Assembly (NCBI GenBank): GCA_002307175.1
Contig: DBTS01000013.1
Coordinates: forward strand, 392 to 20,919
From: Rhodocyclaceae bacterium UBA1310
GTDB lineage: Bacteria > Pseudomonadota > Gammaproteobacteria > Burkholderiales > Rhodocyclaceae
Reading direction: 5' to 3'
DNA: 20,528 bases
A program made the position numbers and the translations under genes. Each line of letters starts with the position of its first letter. Position 1 is the first letter of the stretch. Under the pieces are notes generated by a model. That model was not told where the DNA came from. It did not search any database and saw only the letters and a program-made list of their open reading frames with translations. This document shows, piece by piece, positions 1-7,514 of this stretch.

Positions 1-2
1 GC

Positions 3-101
3 CACACCATCATGAACTGCGTGGATGTGTGCCCGAAACACCTGAATCCGACCAAGGCGATCGGCAAGATCAAGGAACTCATGCTCTCGCGGACAGTATG
101 A
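3..101 (+). CDS. sdhB: succinate dehydrogenase iron-sulfur subunit, C-terminal end (5' cut by window)
   Basis: The window opens inside this gene; 32 codons remain and the stop is TGA at 99-101. The visible residues include IMNCVDVCPKHLNPTKAIG, the end of the last iron-sulfur cluster binding segment of SdhB, in which the cysteines of the CxxxCP motif ligate a cluster. SdhB passes electrons from the FAD of SdhA to the quinone site at the inner membrane. Its stop overlaps the start of the next gene as ATGA (98-101), which suggests translational coupling to sdhE. The rest of the sdh operon should lie upstream of the window. Identification from this short tail is secure because the motif and the downstream neighbours agree. 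Confidence 0.93.
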   Translation, partial: HTIMNCVDVCPKHLNPTKAIGKIKELMLSRTV

Positions 102-394
102 AAAAAGACAAAGCTCATATGAAGGAGCGCATCAAATGGGCCTGTCGCCGCGGGCTACTGGAACTGGATCTGTTTTTGGCGCGCTTCATCAGTAACGAAC
201 TGGACAAGCTGGATGCTGTCGAAGAAGCTATCCTGCTGGATCTTTTAAGTGCCGAAGACCATGAACTCTGGGCTTGGTTGTCTGGCAAATCGGAATGTGG
301 TAACGACAAATGGAAGAGGATGGTCGAGCGGCTGAGGCAGAGCGGACCAGAGCTACCCCCCGATATACTTTCTTCTAGTGAAGGGAAACAAGGC
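98..394 (+). CDS. sdhE: SdhE, FAD assembly factor for succinate dehydrogenase; frame stays open into gltA
   Basis: SdhE family proteins (about 80-95 residues) help attach FAD covalently to SdhA. The family signature RGxxE is present as R18-G19-L20-L21-E22 within WACRRGLLELD, and the acidic pattern SAEDHELWAWL follows, as usual. The start at 98 is chosen because it overlaps the sdhB stop as ATGA; a second ATG at 119 is possible. The family core ends near residue 85 (MVERLRQSG). The frame then continues through PELPPDILSSSEGKQG, with no stop, into the gltA start codon at 395, giving one 535-residue frame (98-1705). The reading either reflects a true fusion or a one-base indel in the C6 tract at 356-361. 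Domain identity is clear; the 3' end is not. Confidence 0.88.
356..381 (+). other. C6 tract followed by out-of-frame tandem stops TAG-TGA
   Basis: Six C residues at 356-361 lie just after the conserved SdhE core. Two adjacent stop codons, TAG at 376-378 and TGA at 379-381, sit in the frame that would be read if the tract had seven C. With six C they are skipped and SdhE reads into GltA. This is seen directly; whether it is a sequencing error, a strain-specific mutation or a slippage site cannot be told here. Confidence 0.75.
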
Positions 395-1705
395 ATGAAT
401 ACACCGAAAGTGGCAACCCTGGGCATCAATGGCCAGTCCTACGAATTCCCCGTACTGACCGGCTCCATCGGGCCGGAAGTCGTCGATATCCGTGCGTTGT
501 ACGGCAAAACCGGCGCCTTCACTTTCGATCCGGGGTTCATGTCTACGGCAGCCTGCAAATCCTCTATCACCTACATTGACGGGGACAAGGGCGAGTTGCT
601 GTATCGCGGCTATCCGATTGAGCAGATCGCCGTGAATTGCGATTACCTTGAAACCTGTTTTCTGCTGAAAAACGGAGAATTGCCCACCCGTGACCAGTAC
701 GACCTGTTCGTCGATGGGGTGAAGAAGCACACCATGGTGCATGAGCAGCTCACCCGCCTGTATCAGGGCTTCCGCCGAGATGCCCACCCGATGGCCATTC
801 TCGTCGGCATGGTCGGTTCGCTCTCCGCCTACTACCAGGATTCGCTCGACATCACCAACCCCGAACACCGCACGATTGCCGCCATGCGCCTGATCGCAAA
901 GCTGCCGACGATCACCGCGATGGCCTACAAGTATTCCATCGGCGAACCTTTCATGTACCCGAAGAACGAGTTCGATTATTCCGCGAACTTCCTGCACATG
1001 ATGTTTGCCACGCCGTGCGAGAAATACGAGCCGAACCCCGTGCTGGCCCGCGCCCTGGACCGGATACTGATCCTGCATGCCGACCACGAGCAGAACGCTT
1101 CGACTTCCACTGTGCGTCTGGCCGGCTCTTCCGGCGCCAACCCGTTTGCCTGTATCGCCGCCGGTATTGCCTGTCTGTGGGGCCCGGCACACGGTGGCGC
1201 AAACGAAGCCTGCTTGGTGATGCTTGATGACATCATGAAGCAGGGCGGCGTGGCCAAGATTGGTGAATTCATCAACCAGGTCAAGGACAAAAATTCCAAC
1301 GTCAAGCTGATGGGCTTCGGACACCGTGTCTACAAGAATTACGATCCGCGTGCCAAGCTGATGCGCGAAACCTGCCATGAAGTGCTCGGTGAATTGGGTC
1401 TGCAGGACGATCCGATGTTCAAGCTCGCCATGGAACTCGAACGTATCGCCCTGGAAGACGACTACTTTGTGTCGCGCAAGCTCTACCCGAATGTCGACTT
1501 CTATTCCGGCATCGTGCAGAAAGCCATCGGCATTCCAGTTTCGCTGTTTACCGGGATTTTTGCCATGGCCCGCACCATCGGCTGGATCGCCCAGTGGAAC
1601 GAGATGATTGCCGACCCTGAGCAGAAGATTGGCCGTCCGCGCCAGCTCTATACTGGCGAACCGCGTCGCGATGTGTTGCCGATGGCCTTGCGCCAGACAG
1701 TCTGA
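395..1705 (+). CDS. gltA: citrate synthase (type II)
   Basis: Condenses oxaloacetate and acetyl-CoA to citrate, the entry step of the TCA cycle, in the cytoplasm. The 436-residue length is normal for the hexameric type II enzyme of Gram-negative bacteria. The catalytic residues are visible: His266 in GPAHGGANEA, His310 in GFGHRVYKNYDPRA and Asp368 in NVDFYSGI. The start at ATG 395 is supported by the Shine-Dalgarno sequence GAAGGGA at 380-386, eight bases upstream, and by the usual N-terminus of the family. GltA can thus be made alone even though the upstream sdhE frame is open into it. The next gene, odhA, follows after an 89-bp gap carrying a strong stem-loop. Confidence 0.96.
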   Translation: MNTPKVATLGINGQSYEFPVLTGSIGPEVVDIRALYGKTGAFTFDPGFMSTAACKSSITYIDGDKGELLYRGYPIEQIAVNCDYLETCFLLKNGELPTRDQYDLFVDGVKKHTMVHEQLTRLYQGFRRDAHPMAILVGMVGSLSAYYQDSLDITNPEHRTIAAMRLIAKLPTITAMAYKYSIGEPFMYPKNEFDYSANFLHMMFATPCEKYEPNPVLARALDRILILHADHEQNASTSTVRLAGSSGANPFACIAAGIACLWGPAHGGANEACLVMLDDIMKQGGVAKIGEFINQVKDKNSNVKLMGFGHRVYKNYDPRAKLMRETCHEVLGELGLQDDPMFKLAMELERIALEDDYFVSRKLYPNVDFYSGIVQKAIGIPVSLFTGIFAMARTIGWIAQWNEMIADPEQKIGRPRQLYTGEPRRDVLPMALRQTV

Positions 1706-1749
1706 GGATCTTTCCCCTACCAACAAAAAGTATTTGCCCGATATCCATG

Positions 1750-1772
1750 GGCGCCGCCAGTGAGGCGGCGCC
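1750..1772 (+). promoter_or_regulatory. stem-loop in gltA-sucA gap
   Basis: GGCGCCGCC at 1750-1758 and GGCGGCGCC at 1764-1772 form a perfect 9-bp stem with a 5-base loop. No T-run follows, so it is not a normal intrinsic terminator. It may stabilise or punctuate the operon mRNA. It also lies over the alternative upstream ATG of sucA at 1747, which argues for the later start at 1795. Confidence 0.6.
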
Positions 1773-1794
1773 TGGCAGAAAGAGGCCCACCAAC

Positions 1795-4644
1795 ATGAGA
1801 CAGTTGCAACTCAACTCCTACCTGTTCGGAGCCAACGCCCCGTTCATCGAAGAGCTCTACGAGACCTACCTCGAAAACCCCGCCAGCGTGCCGGAGCAGT
1901 GGCGCGACTACTTTGACTCTTTGCAGAACCTGCCCGGCGCCAGTCGTGATGTGGCGCATGCGCCTATCATTGCCTCGTTTGCGCAGATCGCCAAGCAGGG
2001 TAAGCCTCTGGCAGGTGCTGTTACCTCAACAGGGACGACGGACCGGCGTCAGGTGGCCGTGTTGCAGATGATCAACGCCTACCGTTTCCTCGGCAACCGC
2101 TGGGCGTTGATTGATCCGCTCAAGCGCCAGGAACGTCCCCCGGTATCCGAGCTGGAGCCTTCGTTCTACGGTTTTACCGAAGCGGACTTGTCCGCCAGTT
2201 TTGCGGTGGGCTCCTTCCAGTTTACGGAAAGCTCGCAGGCATCATTGCGTGAGATTCTCGATGCCGCCCGTCAGACCTACTGTGGTTCGCTCACGGTGGA
2301 GTACATGTATATGGCGGAGGTTCAGCACAAACGCTGGATCCAGAGCCGGCTCGAACCGATCCGTTCAACCCCTAGCTATGATGTTACCCAGCGTCGCCGC
2401 ATTCTCGAACGCCTGACTGCCGCCGAAACGCTGGAGAAATATCTGCACACGCGTTTTGTCGGGCAGAAGCGCTTCTCGCTCGAAGGTGGTGAATCCTCCA
2501 TCGTAGCGCTGGACGCGATGATCAATGCCGCTGGTCGCCTGGGTATGCAGGAAATCGTGATCGGCATGGCCCACCGTGGGCGCCTGAACGTACTGGTCAA
2601 CACCCTGGGCAAGGCGCCGAAGATGCTTTTCGAGGAATTCGAAGGCAAACACCCGGAAGATCTTACCGCGGGTGACGTGAAGTACCACATGGGTTTCTCC
2701 TCGGATGTAACCACTGAAGGTGGCCCGGTGCATCTGTCTCTGGCCTTCAACCCGTCGCACCTGGAGATCGTCAATCCTGTGGTGCAAGGCTCGGTCTATG
2801 CACGCCAGCAAAGGCGTGGTGCCGAAGGCAAATCCCAGGTGCTGCCGCTGCTGATTCATGGCGACGCGGCAGTGGCCGGCCAGGGGATCAACCAGGAACT
2901 CCTGAATTTTTCGCAGACACGGGGCTACGGCACGGGCGGCGCGGTGCATCTGGTGATCAACAACCAGATCGGGTTCACCACGTCCGATCCCCGCGATTCA
3001 CGTTCTTCACTGTATTGCACGGACATCTTCAAGATGGCCGAAGCGCCGATCTTCCACGTCAATGCCGACGATCCGGAAGCCGTTGTACTGGCCTGCCAGC
3101 TTGCCATCGAATTCCGCCAGACCTTCCAGAAGGATGTGGTTGTCGATCTGGTGTGCTACCGCAAGCTTGGTCACAACGAGCAGGATGAACCGATGGTCAC
3201 GCAGCCGCTGATGTACAAGAAGATCGGCGCGCATCCTGGCACCCGCAAGGTCTATGCCGACAAGCTTGTCGGCCTGGGGGTGATCCCGGCGGAAGAACCG
3301 GATCACATGATTGAGGAGTTCCGCGAACATCTGGATCGCGGCGAACTGCTCTACAACCCGGCCTTGTCGGGCCATTCACGCAAGTTTGCGCAGGACTGGT
3401 CGCCGTTCGTGAAGAAGGTTTACACGGATGAGGCCAAAACCGGTGTGCCGCTGCCCGAACTCAAGCGTCTGGCGCAGCGCCTGACCGACGTTCCTGCTAA
3501 CTTCACGCTGCATTCGCGCGTGGCCAACATCGTGGAAGCCCGCCGGGCCATGGGCGAAGGCACCCAGCAGCTTGACTGGGGGATGGCCGAGAACCTTGCC
3601 TATGCTTCACTGGTGGCTGAAGGTTACGGCATCCGCATTTCCGGGCAGGATTGCGGGCGTGGCACCTTCTTCCACCGCCACGCAGTGCTGCACGACCAGA
3701 ACCGTGAAAAGTGGGATGCCGGCATTCATATTCCACTGCAGAACATTCAACCCGATCAGGCGCCATTCGTGGTGATCGATTCGGTTCTCTCCGAATCCGG
3801 AATTCTCGGTTTCGAGTATGGCTACGCCACCGCCGAGCCGAATCAGCTCGTGGTCTGGGAAGCCCAGTTCGGCGACTTCGGCAACTGCGCCCAGGTCGTC
3901 ATCGACCAGTTCATCGCTTCTGGCGAAGCCAAGTGGGGGCGTCAGGCCGGCATTACGATGCTGCTGCCGCACGGTTATGAAGGGCAGGGCCCGGAACATT
4001 CTTCCGGTCGCCTCGAACGTTACATGCAGCTCTCCGCCGAGAACAACTGGCAGGTCTGCGTACCTTCCACTCCCGCGCAGATTTTCCATCTGCTGCGGCG
4101 CCAGATGGTCCGCCCGCTGCGCAAGCCGCTTGTGGTGATGACGCCGAAATCGCTGTTGCGTCACAAGGAAGCCGTGTCTTCGCTTGATGATCTGGCCAAC
4201 GGTACCTTCCGCACGGTGATCGGTGAAGTTGATGATATCGAGCCCAAAAAGGTCAAACGCATCGTGATCTGCTCCGGCAAACTCTATTACGAGCTGCTGG
4301 CAGAGCGGCGCAGCCGCGAGCTCAAGGACGCTGTGATCATCCGCCTCGAACAGCTCTATCCGTTCCCCAACGACGCCCTGGCGGCGGAGTTGGCAAAGTA
4401 TCCGAACGCCAAGGAACTGGTGTGGTGTCAGGAAGAGCCGCGCAACCAGGGTGCGTGGTACTGGATTGCCTCGCGGCAGCACTTTGTCCGTTCCATGAGT
4501 GACAAGCATGAATTGCATCTGGTGAGCCGTCCCGCCTCCGCGTCGCCTGCTGTGGGCTACTACGCGGTCCATAACGCGCAGCAGCGCGAAGTGGTCGAAG
4601 GGGCGTTCGGTCCGCTCGGACAGGATCAGGCGCCGCGCTTCTGA
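1795..4644 (+). CDS. sucA (odhA): 2-oxoglutarate dehydrogenase E1 component
   Basis: Thiamine diphosphate-dependent E1 subunit that decarboxylates 2-oxoglutarate and passes the succinyl group to the E2 lipoyl arm. The 949-residue length matches the family. The N-terminal segment SYLFGANAPFIEELYETYL is the flexible part that docks E1 to the E2 core. The active-site motif AHRGRLN lies at residues 259-265 and the TPP-binding signature runs from GDAA at 356 to NNQIGFTT at 389-396. The C-terminal half has the transketolase-like motif FGDFGNCAQVVIDQF. An upstream in-frame ATG at 1747 would add 16 residues unlike the family and would lie at a hairpin base, so 1795 is preferred. It lies 35 bp before sucB, with co-transcription expected. 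Confidence 0.96.
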   Translation: MRQLQLNSYLFGANAPFIEELYETYLENPASVPEQWRDYFDSLQNLPGASRDVAHAPIIASFAQIAKQGKPLAGAVTSTGTTDRRQVAVLQMINAYRFLGNRWALIDPLKRQERPPVSELEPSFYGFTEADLSASFAVGSFQFTESSQASLREILDAARQTYCGSLTVEYMYMAEVQHKRWIQSRLEPIRSTPSYDVTQRRRILERLTAAETLEKYLHTRFVGQKRFSLEGGESSIVALDAMINAAGRLGMQEIVIGMAHRGRLNVLVNTLGKAPKMLFEEFEGKHPEDLTAGDVKYHMGFSSDVTTEGGPVHLSLAFNPSHLEIVNPVVQGSVYARQQRRGAEGKSQVLPLLIHGDAAVAGQGINQELLNFSQTRGYGTGGAVHLVINNQIGFTTSDPRDSRSSLYCTDIFKMAEAPIFHVNADDPEAVVLACQLAIEFRQTFQKDVVVDLVCYRKLGHNEQDEPMVTQPLMYKKIGAHPGTRKVYADKLVGLGVIPAEEPDHMIEEFREHLDRGELLYNPALSGHSRKFAQDWSPFVKKVYTDEAKTGVPLPELKRLAQRLTDVPANFTLHSRVANIVEARRAMGEGTQQLDWGMAENLAYASLVAEGYGIRISGQDCGRGTFFHRHAVLHDQNREKWDAGIHIPLQNIQPDQAPFVVIDSVLSESGILGFEYGYATAEPNQLVVWEAQFGDFGNCAQVVIDQFIASGEAKWGRQAGITMLLPHGYEGQGPEHSSGRLERYMQLSAENNWQVCVPSTPAQIFHLLRRQMVRPLRKPLVVMTPKSLLRHKEAVSSLDDLANGTFRTVIGEVDDIEPKKVKRIVICSGKLYYELLAERRSRELKDAVIIRLEQLYPFPNDALAAELAKYPNAKELVWCQEEPRNQGAWYWIASRQHFVRSMSDKHELHLVSRPASASPAVGYYAVHNAQQREVVEGAFGPLGQDQAPRF

Positions 4645-4679
4645 GGCCGGCCCGACAGGAAAAACTGGAGAATCAGAAT

Positions 4680-5936
4680 ATGATCATCGAAGTCAAAGTC
4701 CCTCAACTGTCTGAATCGGTTTCCGAGGCCACGCTGGTGAGCTGGCACGCCCAGGAAGGTGAGGCCGTCAAGCGCGACCAGAACCTCATCGATATCGAGA
4801 CCGATAAGGTTGTGCTGGAAACCCCGGCTCCGGCAGATGGTGTACTCATCAAGATCATCAAGAGCAACGGCAGCACCGTTGCCAGCGGTGAGCTGATCGC
4901 CCACATTGATACCGAAGCCAAGGCGGGTGTTGTTGCCTCTGCTTCCACCACTCCGGCACCCACTCCCAAGGCGGCTCCTGTGGCAACTGCCGCACCGGTA
5001 GGCACTGGGCCGGCCGCTCGCAAGATTCTGGCAGAGAAGGGCGTTGATCCCGCCAGCGTTCCTGGCACCGGCCCTGGCGGTCGTATCACCAAGGCCGACG
5101 CGTTGGGCGTATCGCAACCCGCACCGGCCGCAGGCAGTTCTGTATCCGTACCGTCCACGCCTGCTGTGGTGGCTGCGTCCGCCCGCGCACTGCCGCAGCC
5201 CCCGGTACCCCCGGCTGTCGAGATTGCACTCTCCGACCGCCCCGAGCAGCGCGTTCCGATGAGTCGCCTGCGTGCCCGCGTGGCCGAGCGTCTGCTGCAA
5301 TCTCAGGCCACCAACGCCATCCTGACCACCTTCAACGAGGTGAACATGGCGCCGGTCATGGAACTGCGCAAGAAATACCAGGACAAGTTCGAAAAGGAAC
5401 ATGGCATCCGTCTGGGTTTCATGTCCTTCTTCGTGAAGGCTGCTGTTGCGGCACTCAAGAAGTATCCAGTCATCAACGCCTCCATTGATGGCAACGACAT
5501 TGTCTACCACGGCTACTTCGACATCGGGATTGCGGTCGGTAGTCCGCGTGGTCTGGTGGTGCCTATCCTGCGCAACGCTGATCAACTGAGCATCGCGCAG
5601 ATCGAGAAGAAGATTGCCGAATTCGGCGCCAAGGCGAAGGATGGCAAGCTCTCCATCGAAGAACTCACGGGTGGGACTTTCTCCATCTCGAATGGCGGTG
5701 TGTTTGGCTCGATGCTTTCGACGCCGATCATCAATCCGCCGCAGTCCGCTATTCTCGGCATTCACGCCACCAAGGATCGCCCGGTGGTGGAGAATGGGCA
5801 GATCGTTATCCGCCCGATCAACTATCTTGCGATGTCGTACGACCATCGCATCATCGACGGGCGCGAAGCCGTGCTCGGGCTGGTTGCCATGAAGGAAGCG
5901 CTGGAAGATCCGGCCCGCCTGCTGCTGGAAGTCTGA
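4680..5936 (+). CDS. sucB (odhB): dihydrolipoyllysine succinyltransferase, E2 of 2-oxoglutarate dehydrogenase
   Basis: Core acyltransferase of the complex, moving succinyl from lipoyl-lysine to CoA. Domains in order: lipoyl domain at about 1-78 with lipoylated Lys43 in IETDKVV; an Ala/Pro-rich linker to about 108; a peripheral subunit-binding domain at about 109-142 (PAARKILAEKGVDPASVPG); a second Ala/Pro linker; and the catalytic domain from about 187, with His389 and Asp393 in DHRIIDGREA. One lipoyl domain and 418 residues is the usual build for this enzyme, unlike multi-lipoyl pyruvate dehydrogenase E2. A GGAG ribosome site lies at 4667-4670, nine bases before the ATG. Its partners are sucA upstream and lpd downstream. 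Confidence 0.96.
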   Translation: MIIEVKVPQLSESVSEATLVSWHAQEGEAVKRDQNLIDIETDKVVLETPAPADGVLIKIIKSNGSTVASGELIAHIDTEAKAGVVASASTTPAPTPKAAPVATAAPVGTGPAARKILAEKGVDPASVPGTGPGGRITKADALGVSQPAPAAGSSVSVPSTPAVVAASARALPQPPVPPAVEIALSDRPEQRVPMSRLRARVAERLLQSQATNAILTTFNEVNMAPVMELRKKYQDKFEKEHGIRLGFMSFFVKAAVAALKKYPVINASIDGNDIVYHGYFDIGIAVGSPRGLVVPILRNADQLSIAQIEKKIAEFGAKAKDGKLSIEELTGGTFSISNGGVFGSMLSTPIINPPQSAILGIHATKDRPVVENGQIVIRPINYLAMSYDHRIIDGREAVLGLVAMKEALEDPARLLLEV

Positions 5937-5963
5937 GCGCGCCAACAAGCCAATGAGGGGTTC

Positions 5964-5990
5964 GGTGGGTAGCCCGCAAGGCAGCCCACC
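5964..5990 (+). promoter_or_regulatory. stem-loop in sucB-lpd gap
   Basis: GGTGGG (5964-5969) pairs with CCCACC (5985-5990), and the inner GCC (5972-5974) pairs with GGC (5980-5982), with a two-base internal loop on each side. No T-run follows. It lies in the 84-bp gap before lpd and may act on mRNA stability or partial termination between E2 and E3. Confidence 0.5.
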
Positions 5991-6020
5991 GCACACGGTG
6001 GAATCCAAGAGGGAGTCGTT

Positions 6021-7445
6021 ATGAGTCAGGAATTCGATGTAGTGGTGATCGGCGGTGGCCCCGCTGGTTATGTGGCAGCAATCCGCGCCTCGCAACTGGG
6101 CTTCAAGACGGCCTGCTGCGAATCCGAAGCCTATGCCGATCCAAAGGGCGAGCCGCGTCTGGGAGGCACCTGCCTGAACGTTGGGTGTATTCCGTCCAAG
6201 GCCCTGCTGCATTCGTCAGAGCTGTTTGATCAGGCTAATCACTCGTTTGTCATGCATGGCATCAAGGCTGATGGGGTCAGCATTGATGTGCCCTCAATGA
6301 TCAAGCGCAAGGACAATATCGTCACCCAGCTCGTCAATGGCATCAAGGCATTGTTCAAGAAGTACAAGGTTACGCTGATTCCGGGGCATGGCAGCTTTGT
6401 GGCCCAGGTGGATGGCAAGTGGCAGGTGAAGATCGGCGAAGAAATCGTCACTACCACCCACGTGATCGTTGCTACCGGTTCGCAGGCCAGACATCTGCCG
6501 GGCATTCCGGTGGACCAGAACCTCATTCTCGATAATGTCGGAGCGCTCAATATTGCCAGTGTTCCTGCCCGCCTGGGGGTGATCGGTGCCGGGGTGATCG
6601 GTCTGGAGATGAGTTCGGTCTGGAAGCGCCTGGGTTCGGATGTCACGATTCTTGAAGCCATGCCAGATTTTCTGGCGGCAGCGGATACGGCGGTTGCCAA
6701 GGAAGCCTGGAAGACTTTCACCAGCAAGCAGGGTCTGAAGATTCACATGGGCGTACAGATCAAGAAGGTGACGCCGCAGGAAAAAACCGTTCTTATCGAA
6801 TACGAGAACGATGAGGGCGACCAGAAGCTGGAAGTCGACAAACTCATCGTTGCCGTGGGGCGCGTGTCCAATACTGCCGGGCTGAACGCCGAAGGCGTCG
6901 GCCTCAAGCTCGATGAGCGTGGTCGTGTGGCGGTGGACGAATACTGCGCCACGAATCTGCCCAATGTCTGGGCCGTGGGGGACGTGGTACCCGGCCCGAT
7001 GCTCGCGCACAAAGGCATGGAAGAAGGCGTGATGGTCGCCGAGCGGATCGCTGGGCAGGCCACCAGCATCAACCACGACACCATTCCCTGGGTCATCTAC
7101 ACCCATCCGGAGGTCGCCTGGGTGGGCAAGACCGAACAGGATCTGAAGGCTGCCAACATCCCTTACAAACAGGGGCAGATTCCTTTCCTGGCCAATGGGC
7201 GCGCACTCGGGCAGGGTGACACTACCGGGTTTGTGAAAGTGCTCGCGCATGCCGAAACCGATCAGATTCTTGGTGTGCATATTCTCGGCACGAACGCTTC
7301 GGAACTGATCTCCGAGGCTGTTGTTGCCATGGAGTTTGGTGGTGCCGCCGAAGATCTGGCGCGTATCTGCCACGGCCATCCGACCTTGTCGGAAGCGGTC
7401 CATGAAGCCGCACTGGCGGTTGACAAGCGCTCTCTGCACTTCTGA
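6021..7445 (+). CDS. lpd (odhL): dihydrolipoamide dehydrogenase (E3)
   Basis: FAD-dependent disulfide oxidoreductase that reoxidises the dihydrolipoyl arm of E2 with NAD+. At 474 residues it has family length. The N-terminal FAD-binding motif is GGGPAG at 11-16, the redox-active disulfide is Cys51/Cys56 in GGTCLNVGCIPSK, an NAD-binding motif GAGVIGLEM lies mid-protein, a second FAD motif (VWAVGDVVPGPMLAHKG) follows, and the C-terminal base pair is His453/Glu458 in HGHPTLSEAVHEAAL. There is no N-terminal lipoyl domain, unlike some pyruvate dehydrogenase E3 proteins. The ribosome site AGAGGGAG ends about six bases before the ATG. Position after sucA and sucB marks it as the 2-oxoglutarate dehydrogenase E3. 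Confidence 0.96.
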   Translation: MSQEFDVVVIGGGPAGYVAAIRASQLGFKTACCESEAYADPKGEPRLGGTCLNVGCIPSKALLHSSELFDQANHSFVMHGIKADGVSIDVPSMIKRKDNIVTQLVNGIKALFKKYKVTLIPGHGSFVAQVDGKWQVKIGEEIVTTTHVIVATGSQARHLPGIPVDQNLILDNVGALNIASVPARLGVIGAGVIGLEMSSVWKRLGSDVTILEAMPDFLAAADTAVAKEAWKTFTSKQGLKIHMGVQIKKVTPQEKTVLIEYENDEGDQKLEVDKLIVAVGRVSNTAGLNAEGVGLKLDERGRVAVDEYCATNLPNVWAVGDVVPGPMLAHKGMEEGVMVAERIAGQATSINHDTIPWVIYTHPEVAWVGKTEQDLKAANIPYKQGQIPFLANGRALGQGDTTGFVKVLAHAETDQILGVHILGTNASELISEAVVAMEFGGAAEDLARICHGHPTLSEAVHEAALAVDKRSLHF

Positions 7446-7454
7446 TCTTTCCTT

Positions 7455-7481
7455 CGCCCGGCGGCAGAGTGCTGCCGGGCG
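7455..7481 (+). promoter_or_regulatory. stem-loop between lpd and zapE
   Basis: An 11-bp stem (one G-U pair) with loop AGAGT: CGCCCGGCGGC at 7455-7465 against GTGCCGGGCG-type sequence at 7471-7481. It follows the lpd stop by 10 bases but has no T-run. It may mark the 3' end of the processed 2-oxoglutarate dehydrogenase mRNA or reduce read-through into zapE. Confidence 0.55.
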
Positions 7482-7514
7482 ACATGTTTCATCTCCGCCG
7501 GATTGACGTAAGCC

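Noticed and set aside
353..1726. Long open frame antisense to gltA (457 residues)
   Set aside because: It mirrors the codon bias of a high-GC gene, has no recognisable domain, and the sense strand encodes a full citrate synthase.
4626..6212. Open frame of 528 residues antisense to sucB
   Set aside because: Same reason: shadow of a real gene, with no motif or ribosome site.
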